Positions 28,071 to 36,245 of a stretch of DNA of 64,000 nt are shown in pieces. A program made the position numbers and the translations under genes. The stretch is from Rhizobium aethiopicum. GTDB taxonomy: Bacteria; Pseudomonadota; Alphaproteobacteria; Rhizobiales; Rhizobiaceae. Below the pieces are notes generated by a model. It saw only the letters and a list, made by a program, of their open reading frames with translations. It was not told the origin of the DNA and searched no databases. Location: positions 124,001-188,000 of the forward strand of contig NZ_JACIFV010000002.1 in the NCBI RefSeq assembly GCF_014197535.1. The letters run 5' to 3'. The first letter of the stretch is position 1. Every line of letters starts with the position of its first letter.

Positions 28071-28505
28071 ATGTTCAAGAAATACGCCTACGCCTGGATC
28101 ACCGTCGGCTTCTTTCTATTTTCGCTCACCGGCCATTGGTTATTTGGTTGGTTTGCTTTTGTCGGCGAGCAGCAGAGCCACGGTCAAGCCCCTGATATCA
28201 ATGCCTACCTCATGGAGATGGGCAGAGACACCTTTGAAAATTGGCAGTCCGAATTCCTGCAATTGCTCTGGCAGGTCGTCGGTCTTGCCTACTTTCTCTA
28301 CATCGGATCTCCGTCTTCGAAGGAAAACGATGACCGTGCGGAAGCGAAGCTGGACGCTCTGATCCGATTAAATGCCGGAGAGAACGCTGAAGCGATCATC
28401 GCCGAAATTGATAAGCACTTCATGAGAACCGGTGGACATGCGGGACCATACGCCCACGATCTGGAAACTCGTAGGGGGCCAGAGAGGATCGGCGGCGCCA
28501 CCTGA
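28071..28505 (+). CDS. DUF6766-like small membrane protein
   Basis: 144 residues with a strong AGGAGG RBS. Two hydrophobic segments (about 8-28 and 62-82) flank 'GQAPDINAYLMEMGRDTFENWQSEFLQLL', a block I associate with DUF6766. The polar C-terminal half follows 'GSPSSKENDD'. Function unknown. It lies in the alpha-glucan segment between the glucosidase relic and treZ. Confidence 0.7.
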   Translation: MFKKYAYAWITVGFFLFSLTGHWLFGWFAFVGEQQSHGQAPDINAYLMEMGRDTFENWQSEFLQLLWQVVGLAYFLYIGSPSSKENDDRAEAKLDALIRLNAGENAEAIIAEIDKHFMRTGGHAGPYAHDLETRRGPERIGGAT

Positions 28506-28574
28506 CTTCGCTCACGAAACGGAGCTGCCGATCAGCTACGCTTCATGGGACGGTTATGCGCAGTGATATTTGAG

Positions 28575-30563
28575 TCAGAGGCCAGCGTCTTCGGCTCGCG
28601 AAATACCGGCTTGCCAGCTCTTGATGGATACTTCTGAGGCGTTTCGCCGGTTGCCGACTTCTACGGATGCGAGAACCAAAGCGATATCCCCGTTTAATAC
28701 CCAACGCTTCTGGAAATCATAGGGCCGGCGACCGCTGCCACCATATAAGGGATCCTCACTTGACCACGAGAGACGCCATTGATGACCTTGTGGTGAAGCA
28801 AAAAGCGGATCCGGCAGACTGTCGATCACGAGATCATTGCCGAAGTTGATCAGCAATAGTCTCTCGTCAGAGGGCTCCTCCGCGAAGAATCGCAGGAGAA
28901 AGGCGGTGCTGGACAAGATACTGCCATCCATCTCGCCGTCGCGGGCGCAGGCCTGGCGAGTAAAAGCCTTATCCGTCTGGCGCAGATTCAGCAGGTCGCA
29001 ATGAAGCTGAACGACTGCCGCGTTCCTCTCCCATTCAGCCCAATCAAGCTTCACCTTGTCGAACGTCGCGCGAGCACATGGGTCTGCCATGTGTCTGATG
29101 AGTTCTTCATCCCGCAGGTTCGGGAATTGGCTGATAAAACTGCGCCGTCCCTGCCGTACGATGTCGGCGATTTCTCCGTCGTGATCGGCGAAATAATAGA
29201 ACGGAGAAGAGGAACCAAACTCCTGCCCCTGAAACAGCATGGGCGTCTGCGGCCCCAGCAGTTGGAGCGCCGTCAGGGCTCGAAGGCGAGCCGGCGATGT
29301 TATGTGACCGATCCTGGCTCCTGTGCCGGAGTTGGCGACTTGATCGTGATTTTGGAGAAAGTGTACGAAATTCCACGGCTTGAGATCGAGCCCCGCAGTG
29401 CCCCGTGGTTTGTCCTGCCAATCATATCTTTGTCCCTGAAACAGGCAACCATATTTGGCGGCGGAAACGAACTCCTGAGCCGTACCGCGATAATCATGAT
29501 AATAGGCTTCGTTGCGGCCCGTCAGCGCCACTGTCGCGGAGCGGTGGAAATCCTCATTCCACAGGGCGTCCAGCCCATGCCCTCCCACCTCAGCCGGCCG
29601 CACCATATTGGTTTGTTGCGGCTCATTTTCGCTGACGAGATAGATTTGACGCTGTCTCGCTGCTGCGCGAGCTTCCCTGACGATAACCGTGACGATGTGT
29701 TCGCGGCTTGAGTCGAACAAGGCCTGCGTTGCATCGATGCGCAGGCCATCAAAATGAAATTCGTCGATCCAATAGGCCGCGTTCTTTGCGACATATTCGC
29801 GAACGCCACGGCTGTTCGGACCATCGAAGTTGATCGATTTGCCCCACTCGTTCGAATAACGCTCGGTAAAATAGTCTGGTGTGAATTCGCAAAAACGCTC
29901 GCCCTTACCGAAGTGATTGTAGACCACGTCGAGGATCACCCCGATGCCGATCCGGTGGGCTTCGTCGACGAAGGCGCGCACATCATCCGGTGGTCCATAG
30001 AGCCGGGTCGGAGCATAGAGCAACGTGCCGTCGTAACCCCAGCCGAACTCGCCTTCAAATTCGTTGATCGGCATTACTTCCAGGCAGTTGATGCCAATCG
30101 ACCGGAGTCTTGCCAGCTTTTCCCGGGCCGCCGCAAAGGTCCCCTCCCTTGTGAAGGTGCCGACGTGCAGCTCGTAGAGAGCGGCTCCGAAGGGAGACAT
30201 TCCTTGCCAATCGTGATCATTCCACTGATACCGCGCCGGATCCACGACAACTGACGGCCCCGATGGACCATCCGGCTGAAAACGCGAGGCAGGATCGGCA
30301 AGAAGATCACCTGCGTCCCCAAAGTGAAACCGGTATCGCGTCCCTGCAGCCAGACCGGGCAGATAGAGGCAGAAGTAGCCGCCTTCCTCCGCCGTCATCT
30401 CGTATTCGGAATTTTCCTCGATCACGAGGAAACAGCGTTCCCTGGCAGGGGCCCATAGCCGGAACGAAACGCCGCCGGCATCAACCTCCGCTCCGATCGG
30501 GAGGCGTCGGCTCCAATGGGGGGGTGCCGGTCTCGATTTTTCGTTGCTTGAGTGGTCGTGCAT
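28575..30563 (-). CDS. treZ: Malto-oligosyltrehalose trehalohydrolase
   Basis: 662 residues. N-terminal carbohydrate-binding-like domain ('GVSFRLWAPARERCFLVIEE'), then a GH13 barrel: 'LEVMPINEFEGEFGWGYDGTLLYAP', 'VILDVVYNHFG', 'GLRIDATQAL' (nucleophile), 'YLVSENEPQQ' (acid) and 'LQNHDQVAN'. It releases trehalose from maltooligosyl-trehalose (TreY-TreZ route). treY and treX are not in the window. A sigma-EcfG-like promoter directly precedes the gene, in keeping with trehalose as a stress protectant. Confidence 0.93.
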   Translation of the reverse strand: MHDHSSNEKSRPAPPHWSRRLPIGAEVDAGGVSFRLWAPARERCFLVIEENSEYEMTAEEGGYFCLYLPGLAAGTRYRFHFGDAGDLLADPASRFQPDGPSGPSVVVDPARYQWNDHDWQGMSPFGAALYELHVGTFTREGTFAAAREKLARLRSIGINCLEVMPINEFEGEFGWGYDGTLLYAPTRLYGPPDDVRAFVDEAHRIGIGVILDVVYNHFGKGERFCEFTPDYFTERYSNEWGKSINFDGPNSRGVREYVAKNAAYWIDEFHFDGLRIDATQALFDSSREHIVTVIVREARAAARQRQIYLVSENEPQQTNMVRPAEVGGHGLDALWNEDFHRSATVALTGRNEAYYHDYRGTAQEFVSAAKYGCLFQGQRYDWQDKPRGTAGLDLKPWNFVHFLQNHDQVANSGTGARIGHITSPARLRALTALQLLGPQTPMLFQGQEFGSSSPFYYFADHDGEIADIVRQGRRSFISQFPNLRDEELIRHMADPCARATFDKVKLDWAEWERNAAVVQLHCDLLNLRQTDKAFTRQACARDGEMDGSILSSTAFLLRFFAEEPSDERLLLINFGNDLVIDSLPDPLFASPQGHQWRLSWSSEDPLYGGSGRRPYDFQKRWVLNGDIALVLASVEVGNRRNASEVSIKSWQAGISRAEDAGL

Positions 30564-30590
30564 GGCTCTCTCGCGGAGATCGCCTGCGCT

Positions 30591-30615
30591 AACTTCGGCA
30601 GCCTCATGATGTTCC
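30591..30615 (-). promoter_or_regulatory. Sigma-EcfG-like promoter of treZ
   Basis: Minus strand: GGAAC (30615-30611), 16 bp, AGTT (30594-30591). The -35 is exact and the -10 retains GTT. The expected start of transcription is about 20 nt before the treZ ATG, which has a GAGAGAG-type RBS. Confidence 0.5.
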
Positions 30616-30704
30616 CGCTTCAGGGTCGTCCATCAAGCCGGAAATCCGGATTTGCAATCTAGCGTTACGCCGCGGACGCGCTGGTCCGCGGCGTTGCGAA
30701 GCCG

Positions 30705-32018
30705 TCACTCCGCCGCCTGGCGGGCCATCGGATTGTTCGGGTGGGTCGTCCAGTTGGCATAGTTCGGATCGACGACACGGCCGGTACGCCTGTCGACGGT
30801 GCCGGCAGCAAGCGGTTCCATGGTGATGCAGTTCTCGACCGGGCAGACGTTGACGCAGAGATTGCAGCCGACGCATTCCTCTTCGATCACCTCGAAATGA
30901 CGCAGACCGTTGACGACGTTGGTGATCGCCTGGTGGGAGGTGTCCTCGCAGGCGATGTGGCAGCGGCCGCATTTGATGCAGGCATCCTGATCGATCTTCG
31001 CCTTGGCGACGTAGTTGAGATTCAAATACTGCCAGTCGGTGACGTTGGGCACGGCGCGGCCGGTAATATCGTCGAGGCTGCGATGTCCCTTTTCGTCCAT
31101 CCAGTCGGAGAGCCCCGTTATCATCTCCTGCACGATCTTGAAGCCATAGGTCATCGCCGCCGTGCAGATCTGGACGTTGCCGGCGCCGAGAACCAGGAAT
31201 TCGGCTGCGTCCCGCCAGGTGGTGATGCCGCCGATCCCCGAGATCGGCAGGCCGTAGGTTTCGGGATCACGGGCGATCTCGGCCACCATGTTGAGCGCGA
31301 TCGGCTTGACCGCCGGGCCGCAATAGCCGCCATGGCTGCCCTTGCCGCCGACCGTCGGGTTGGGGGCGAAGTTGTCGAGATCGACGGAGACGATCGAATT
31401 GATCGTGTTGATCAGCGAAACGGCGTCGGTGCCGCCGGCCTTGGCGGCCCGCGCAGGACGGCGGATATCGGTGATATTGGGCGTCAGCTTGGTGATGACG
31501 GGCATGCGGGTGTACTGCTTGCACCAGCGCACGACCATTTCGATATATTCCGGGACCTGGCCGACGGCCGAGCCCATGCCGCGCTCCGACATGCCGTGCG
31601 GACAGCCGAAATTGAGTTCGATACCATCGGCGCCGGTCTCTTCGACCAGCGGCAGGATCGACTTCCAGGCCTGTTCCTCGCAGGGCACCATGATCGAGGC
31701 GATCAGCGCCCGGTCCGGCCAGTTCATCTTCACCTGCTTCATTTCACGCAGGTTGGTGTAGAGGTCGCGGTCGGTGATGAGCTCGATATTGTTGAGGCCC
31801 AGCAGGCGGCGGTCGGCGCCGAAGATCGCGCCGTATCGCGGGCCGTTGACGTTGACGACGGGCGGGCCTTCCTCGCCGAGCGTCTTCCAGACCACGCCGC
31901 CCCAGCCGGCCTTGAAGGCGCGCTCGACGTTATAGGCCTTGTCGGTCGGCGGCGCGGAGGCCAGCCAGAACGGGTTCGGGGATTTGATGCCGACGAAATT
32001 GTTGCGGAGATCAGCCAT
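30705..32018 (-). CDS. preA: NAD-dependent dihydropyrimidine dehydrogenase, PreA subunit
   Basis: 437 residues. FMN-binding TIM barrel with the catalytic Cys block 'FGCPHGMSERGMGSAVGQ'. A C-terminal ferredoxin domain has two 4Fe-4S clusters ('CIKCGRCHIACE', 'CVGCNLCVNVCP'). With PreT it reduces uracil/thymine to the dihydro forms, step 1 of the pathway completed by hydA and the amidohydrolase at 18-21 kb. Starts 15 bp after preT. Confidence 0.95.
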   Translation of the reverse strand: MADLRNNFVGIKSPNPFWLASAPPTDKAYNVERAFKAGWGGVVWKTLGEEGPPVVNVNGPRYGAIFGADRRLLGLNNIELITDRDLYTNLREMKQVKMNWPDRALIASIMVPCEEQAWKSILPLVEETGADGIELNFGCPHGMSERGMGSAVGQVPEYIEMVVRWCKQYTRMPVITKLTPNITDIRRPARAAKAGGTDAVSLINTINSIVSVDLDNFAPNPTVGGKGSHGGYCGPAVKPIALNMVAEIARDPETYGLPISGIGGITTWRDAAEFLVLGAGNVQICTAAMTYGFKIVQEMITGLSDWMDEKGHRSLDDITGRAVPNVTDWQYLNLNYVAKAKIDQDACIKCGRCHIACEDTSHQAITNVVNGLRHFEVIEEECVGCNLCVNVCPVENCITMEPLAAGTVDRRTGRVVDPNYANWTTHPNNPMARQAAE

Positions 32019-32033
32019 TGTTCATTCTCCCCT

Positions 32034-33395
32034 TCAAGCAACCGCGACAGCCGGAGCGGCTGTTGCGGAGAGGGCGCGATGGATGGATTCAGCCGCGTCG
32101 CGGCCATGGGCGACGGCGGAAACCGTGAGATCTTCGCCGCCGAACACGCAGTCGCCGCCGGCCCAGACGCCGTCGAGCGAGGTGCGGCCTTCGACGTCGA
32201 CCGCGATGCGGCCGGACTCCATGCGCAGCGCACCGAGGCCCGCGGCATCAAAGGTCTGGCCGATCGCCTTGAAGATCTGGTCGGCGGCAATTACGCCGGT
32301 CTCGCCGGTGCCGACGAGGCGGCCTTCGACGATCTTGGTGTATTCCACTTCGATCGCGGCAACTTTGCCGTCCTGCGACAGGATCGATTTCGGCGCCAGC
32401 CAGTGACGGATGATGACGCCCTTCGAGCTGGCCAGATCCTGCTCGTATTCCGAGGCGTTCATGTGCTCCTTGCCGCGGCGGTAACAGATGGTCACTTCCT
32501 CGGCGCCAAGCAGCTTTGCCTGCACGGCAGCGTCGATCGCCGTCATGCCGCCGCCGAGCACGACGACGCGGCGGCCGATGGCGATTTCGCTTTTGTCTTC
32601 AGCCTGGCGGAGCGCGGCGATGAAATCGACCGCGTCGTCGACGCCGGCTAGGTTTTCGCCCTCGATACGCAGCGCATTGACGCCGGCAAGACCGATAGCG
32701 AGAAAGACGGCGTCATATTGCGACTGCAGATCGGAGAGCGAGAAATCGCGGCCAAGGAGGGCGCCGTGGCGGACGTCGATGCCGCCGACCGAGATGATGT
32801 AATCGACTTCCTGCTGGGCGAAATCGTCCACTGTTTTATAGGTGGCGATGCCGTATTCGTTGAGGCCGCCGGATTTTTCCCTGCCGTCGTAAATCGTGAC
32901 GGAATGACCCTTCACGGCCAGGCGATGGGCGGCGGCAAGGCCTGCCGGGCCGGCGCCGACGACGGCAATCTTCTTTCCTGTCGCCTCAGCGCGGACATAG
33001 AACTGCTTGCCGGTCTGCATAGCGGCATCGGTCGCATAACGCTGCAGGCGGCCGATCTCGACGGGCCGTTCCTCGGCCGTGTTGCGCACGCAGGCCTGTT
33101 CGCACAGCTCTTCGGTGGGACAGACACGGGCGCACATGCCGCCGAGGATGTTCTGGTCGAAGATCGTCTTGGCCGAACCCAGCGGATTGCCGGTCGAAAT
33201 CTGGCGGATAAAGAGCGGAATGTCGATCGAGGTGGGACAGGCCGTCATGCACGGCGCGTCATAACAGAAATAACAGCGGTCGGCGGCGACCAGCGCCTCG
33301 TGATTGTCGAGGCGCGGATGCAGATCGGAAAAATTAGCCTCATACTCAGCGGGCGAAAGCCGGCCGGCATGAATCCCAGTTTCCAGTCGTTCCAT
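32034..33395 (-). CDS. preT: NAD-dependent dihydropyrimidine dehydrogenase, PreT subunit
   Basis: 453 residues. N-terminal Fe-S domain (CYFCYDAPCMTACP, then CARVCPTEELCEQACVR). FAD site 'VVGAGPAGLAAAHRLA' and NAD site 'VVLGGGMTAIDAAVQAKLLGA' follow. It passes electrons from NADH to PreA. ATG 33395 has a GAGGGA RBS; the upstream in-frame extension is non-homologous. A RutR-type operator lies 61-76 bp upstream. Confidence 0.95.
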   Translation of the reverse strand: MERLETGIHAGRLSPAEYEANFSDLHPRLDNHEALVAADRCYFCYDAPCMTACPTSIDIPLFIRQISTGNPLGSAKTIFDQNILGGMCARVCPTEELCEQACVRNTAEERPVEIGRLQRYATDAAMQTGKQFYVRAEATGKKIAVVGAGPAGLAAAHRLAVKGHSVTIYDGREKSGGLNEYGIATYKTVDDFAQQEVDYIISVGGIDVRHGALLGRDFSLSDLQSQYDAVFLAIGLAGVNALRIEGENLAGVDDAVDFIAALRQAEDKSEIAIGRRVVVLGGGMTAIDAAVQAKLLGAEEVTICYRRGKEHMNASEYEQDLASSKGVIIRHWLAPKSILSQDGKVAAIEVEYTKIVEGRLVGTGETGVIAADQIFKAIGQTFDAAGLGALRMESGRIAVDVEGRTSLDGVWAGGDCVFGGEDLTVSAVAHGRDAAESIHRALSATAAPAVAVA

Positions 33396-33455
33396 TGAAG
33401 TTCCCTCATTATTGGTAAACGGCCTGTGAGGGGAAGCGTAACTCAGGTTTAAAAA

Positions 33456-33471
33456 TTTATCAAACGGTAAA
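33456..33471. promoter_or_regulatory. Second RutR-type operator, upstream of preTA
   Basis: On the minus strand TTTACCGTTTGATAAA matches the site at 21485 (TTGACCGATTGGTAAA) at 13 of 16 positions. It is 61 bp upstream of preT. A further half-site TTGGTAAA is at 33412-33419. Confidence 0.6.
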
Positions 33472-33623
33472 ATTTTGACGGATCCTCCTGGGCGAAGCGC
33501 CGGTAAATATCTGTTTTTCAAACATTAATTTCTTCGGTTCTGACCGATGATTTATGTGAGCGTGCGGCGAGGGAAGGGCATCGGAAAAAAGATCAAAAAA
33601 ACACGATTTTTTTCGAATGCCAG

Positions 33624-33648
33624 GGAACCAAACACGAGCTTCACCGTT
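33624..33648 (+). promoter_or_regulatory. Sigma-EcfG promoter with no protein gene behind it
   Basis: GGAAC (33624-33628), exactly 16 bp, CGTT (33645-33648): a perfect match to the alphaproteobacterial GSR consensus. Downstream on the plus strand there is no ORF. A perfect intrinsic terminator follows after ~125 nt. Confidence 0.75.
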
Positions 33649-33654
33649 ATTGCG

Positions 33655-33778
33655 GTATCCGGATGGTGATCGCATCGACCCAACATGCGCGCCCCCAACC
33701 CACTATCCGGACGTACTCACGGTCCCCTCCCGGTGAGTGAAGACAGCCGGTGCGCCGCCCTCGCACCGGCTGTTTTTC
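33655..33778 (+). ncRNA. Candidate stress-induced small RNA
   Basis: Predicted ~124-nt transcript from the sigma-EcfG promoter to the terminator. Three structures are visible: a 7-bp pairing of TCCGGAT (33658-33664) with ATCCGGA (33705-33711); a hairpin ACTCAC (33715-33720) / GTGAGT (33733-33738) whose loop holds CCCCTCCC; and the 12-bp terminator stem. The C-rich unpaired stretches (GCCCCCAACCC and the CCCCTCCC loop) are complementary to Shine-Dalgarno sequences, as in many rhizobial trans-acting sRNAs. It lies between preT and the GSR kinase gene. Ends are predicted, not measured. Confidence 0.6.
33743..33778 (+). terminator. Intrinsic terminator of the candidate sRNA
   Basis: Perfect 12-bp stem (ACAGCCGGTGCG / CGCACCGGCTGT), 7-nt loop, followed by TTTT on the plus strand only. 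The minus-strand side has no T-run, so it does not serve the kinase gene or preT. Confidence 0.85.
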
Positions 33779-33798
33779 GTTGTTAGCGGTGTCGGGCT

Positions 33799-34812
33799 TC
33801 ACACACGCTTGAAGATTTCGAATTCGGTTTCCGGAATAGTCAGACGATATTCGATGCGGCCGGGCACAAGGCTCAATTCCGCTTTGCCGTTGACAGACGA
33901 GGGCACGACACGCTCGAGCACGGTGCGGCCGAAGCTGTTGTCGCTGAACTCATGGACTTCCGACTGGTCCTGCAGCACTTCGGCCCAGGCGATCTCGATT
34001 GCCTTCCTGTCGTTGATCATCGCTTCGCGGCAGTTCAACGTGATTGAGGCGGCGCCGCCTGATATAGCCCCGTAGGAGGCGGAGTTGACAATGAGCTCGT
34101 GGAGGGCGAGGCCGAGATGCACGGCGGCATTCGGCGTCAGATGGGCATTGATGCCGTAGATCGGCATGGAGCCTGATGTCTCCGGCCAGTAGGGAGCGAA
34201 CTGCTTTTCAGCGAGCTCGAAGAGATAGGCGCCCCGCCAGCTCGAATCCGTGACGAGGTCCTGGGAGTTGGAAAGCGATTGCAGCCTGCCGCGGAACTTG
34301 AGGAGGAAACTGTCGAGCGAGAGCGTGTTGCGCGCTGTTTGGGTCGCAATTCCCTGAATGATAGCGAGAAGGTTCTTCGAACGGTGCGAGAGCTCACGCA
34401 GCAGCGATTTCAGCACTTTTTCGCGATGTCGGCTTTCAGTGACCTCGGTCATCACGGACAGAAGTCCAAGTGTGCCACGGTCGCCGGTGCGTTGGATCTT
34501 CAGTTCATAGGTACGCATTTCGCCGTCGACATCGATTTCGACCTCGGCATTGTTGGGAATGCCAGTCTCCAGCACCTTGCGTTTCAGCGCCGTCAGATAT
34601 TGCCCATGGGCATCGCCGAAAAGGGTGGCATCACTGCCGCCGGGCATAAAAAGCCCTGCGAAATGAGGCGGCAGATTTTCGACGTAGAAGATTGAAAGCC
34701 GGGCGTCCTGGCAGAGGATCGAAATCCCGGCGCTGCCGAGCGCCCGCTCCATCATTGCGGCTTTGCCTTCGAAGGTGAAAGGCGTGCCCGACAATGGTTC
34801 AGTCGTATTCAC
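33799..34812 (-). CDS. HWE/HisKA_2 sensor histidine kinase of the GSR locus
   Basis: 337 residues from GTG 34812. A PAS-like region (about 15-130) is followed by the HWE phospho-acceptor 'LLRELSHRSKNLLAIIQG' (His143) and an ATPase domain with 'LGLALHELIVNSASYGAIS'. No membrane segments, so cytosolic. Position beside phyR and its own sigma-EcfG promoter point to a PhyK-type kinase that phosphorylates PhyR. A TTG further upstream (34902) is possible but lacks a good RBS. Confidence 0.85.
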   Translation of the reverse strand: MNTTEPLSGTPFTFEGKAAMMERALGSAGISILCQDARLSIFYVENLPPHFAGLFMPGGSDATLFGDAHGQYLTALKRKVLETGIPNNAEVEIDVDGEMRTYELKIQRTGDRGTLGLLSVMTEVTESRHREKVLKSLLRELSHRSKNLLAIIQGIATQTARNTLSLDSFLLKFRGRLQSLSNSQDLVTDSSWRGAYLFELAEKQFAPYWPETSGSMPIYGINAHLTPNAAVHLGLALHELIVNSASYGAISGGAASITLNCREAMINDRKAIEIAWAEVLQDQSEVHEFSDNSFGRTVLERVVPSSVNGKAELSLVPGRIEYRLTIPETEFEIFKRV

Positions 34813-34940
34813 TCGGCCGCCTTTCCCTGTGACATCTCGGAGCGTCGCTGAACGGGACGCCCGCGAGAAACCGCCTGCCAACTCTAGAATAAAGCGCTGC
34901 AAAAACCGTTAAAGTCATCGGGGCGCCCCGGTAGCACCGG

Positions 34941-34966
34941 AACGCCTGTCTCGGCGGTTTGGTTCC
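34941..34966 (-). promoter_or_regulatory. Sigma-EcfG promoter of the GSR kinase
   Basis: Minus strand: GGAAC (34966-34962), 17 bp, CGTT (34944-34941). An exact consensus in the phyR-kinase gap, giving the kinase its own stress-induced transcript. Confidence 0.7.
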
Positions 34967-34986
34967 GAGAACCGGAAAATTGCGTC

Positions 34987-35781
34987 TCAGGCGGCTACTT
35001 TGGTCGATTCATTGAAGAAAAGCGCTTGACTGATCAGGGCCTTGACCATGTCGGGGTTGAACGGTTTGGTGACGAGGAAAGTGGGTTCGGGGCGTTCGCC
35101 CGTCAAAAGCCGTTCCGGGAATGCGGTGATGAAGATCACCGGCACGCTCGACGTCTTGAGGATGTCGTTGACCGCGTCTATGCCGGAACTGCCGTCGGCA
35201 AGCTGGATGTCGGCGAGCACCATGCTCGGTTTGGTCTTGTTGTAAAGCGCGACGGCTTCGGCATGCGTGCGGGCAATGCCGGTGACGCGATGGCCGAGGC
35301 TTTCGACCATCTGCTCGATATCCATAGCGATCAGCGGTTCATCCTCGATAATCATGATGTCGGTTGCGACCTGACGGGAGATTTCCTGCGAGGCCTTGTC
35401 GAGCAACTGCATGACGTCCTGTTCATCGAGTTCGAGAATTTCCGCGATTTCTCCAACGCGGAAATTCTCCACCGAAGCGAGCAGGAAGGCCTGACGGGCG
35501 CCCGGCGAAACCTTGGACAGGTTGAGTGTGGCGCGCTGTTCCCACGCATAAGGGGAGGTCGGCTCTGGAATCTGGACCGCAGTGGAACCAAACAGTTGCG
35601 TGAACAGTTTGTAAAGCGCGACCCGGTCATTTGGCGTATCCGGGAAGATCGACAGGTCGGCTATAATGGCTTCGAGAACGGCGGCGACGTAAGCGTCACC
35701 TGAAGTCTGGGTGCCGGTAAGGGCGCGGGAATAGCGACGCAGATAAGGAAGGTGCGGCGCAATTCGAGTAGAAAGTGTCAT
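34987..35781 (-). CDS. phyR: PhyR anti-anti-sigma response regulator
   Basis: 264 residues. The N-terminal sigma-like domain (about 1-130: 'HLPYLRRYSRALTGTQTSGDAYV', 'LPKV'-type sigma4 region) mimics EcfG. The C-terminal receiver (about 140-255) has 'IIEDEPL', phospho-acceptor Asp191 in 'MVLADIQLADGSSG' and 'FLVTKPF'. When phosphorylated PhyR binds NepR and frees EcfG. ATG 35781 has a GGGAG RBS; an upstream in-frame start at 35817 coincides with the predicted transcription start. Divergent from nepR-ecfG. Confidence 0.95.
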   Translation of the reverse strand: MTLSTRIAPHLPYLRRYSRALTGTQTSGDAYVAAVLEAIIADLSIFPDTPNDRVALYKLFTQLFGSTAVQIPEPTSPYAWEQRATLNLSKVSPGARQAFLLASVENFRVGEIAEILELDEQDVMQLLDKASQEISRQVATDIMIIEDEPLIAMDIEQMVESLGHRVTGIARTHAEAVALYNKTKPSMVLADIQLADGSSGIDAVNDILKTSSVPVIFITAFPERLLTGERPEPTFLVTKPFNPDMVKALISQALFFNESTKVAA

Positions 35782-35826
35782 CAAAGGCTCCCGTATGCAG
35801 GCCGGTCGTAGGTTCAATGGGCGGTT

Positions 35827-35851
35827 AACGCTGCCTTGGTAAAAAAGTTCC
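35827..35851 (-). promoter_or_regulatory. Sigma-EcfG promoter of phyR
   Basis: Minus strand: GGAAC (35851-35847), 16 bp, CGTT (35830-35827). Exact consensus; autoregulation of phyR by the GSR is established in other alphaproteobacteria. Confidence 0.8.
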
Positions 35852-35860
35852 GGAAGGGCA

Positions 35861-35885
35861 GGAACTTTTTTTGTCGCGCCGCATT
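35861..35885 (+). promoter_or_regulatory. Probable sigma-EcfG promoter of nepR-ecfG
   Basis: GGAAC (35861-35865), 16 bp, CATT (35882-35885). The -35 is exact and back-to-back with that of phyR, 9 bp apart. The -10 differs from CGTT at one position, so it may be weaker. Confidence 0.5.
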
Positions 35886-36029
35886 ATCCCACCCGACAAA
35901 GAAAGGGCGTAGCATTTTGACCCATGCCGCGGCAAATACCAGCGACATCGATAGTGGAACGGTCGGTGTCGGTGGTGGATTTCGTGATTTGCACGCCTCT
36001 GGAACAGATAACGGTGAGAAGACGAGTTG

Positions 36030-36236
36030 ATGACTACACGCAATAAAGAGGCGGCGGATCAGCGGAAGCTGGAGCTGCGGGCAAGCGATATTCTGGACCC
36101 GAACAATCAGATCGGCGTCAAGCTGCGGTCGCTCTATGCCGCGGCACAGGAAGAGGCGATCCCCGATCGTTTTCTCGACCTTCTCGAAAAGCTCGACCAT
36201 GCTGAAATGATGGCTTCTGCCAAGATGGCCGAATAG
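36030..36236 (+). CDS. nepR: Anti-sigma factor NepR
   Basis: 68 residues. Core 'IGVKLRSLYAAAQEEAIPDRFLDLLEKLD' is the NepR signature. It sequesters EcfG until PhyR~P binds it. The ATG at 36030 is directly preceded by a TTG in frame that is not needed. It is 9 bp upstream of ecfG, the usual stoichiometric pairing. Confidence 0.95.
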   Translation: MTTRNKEAADQRKLELRASDILDPNNQIGVKLRSLYAAAQEEAIPDRFLDLLEKLDHAEMMASAKMAE

Positions 36237-36245
36237 GATCGTCGC

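Noticed and set aside
30741..32651. 636-codon plus-strand ORF opposite preA/preT
   Set aside because: Antisense shadow; both dehydrogenase subunits have full sets of motifs on the minus strand.
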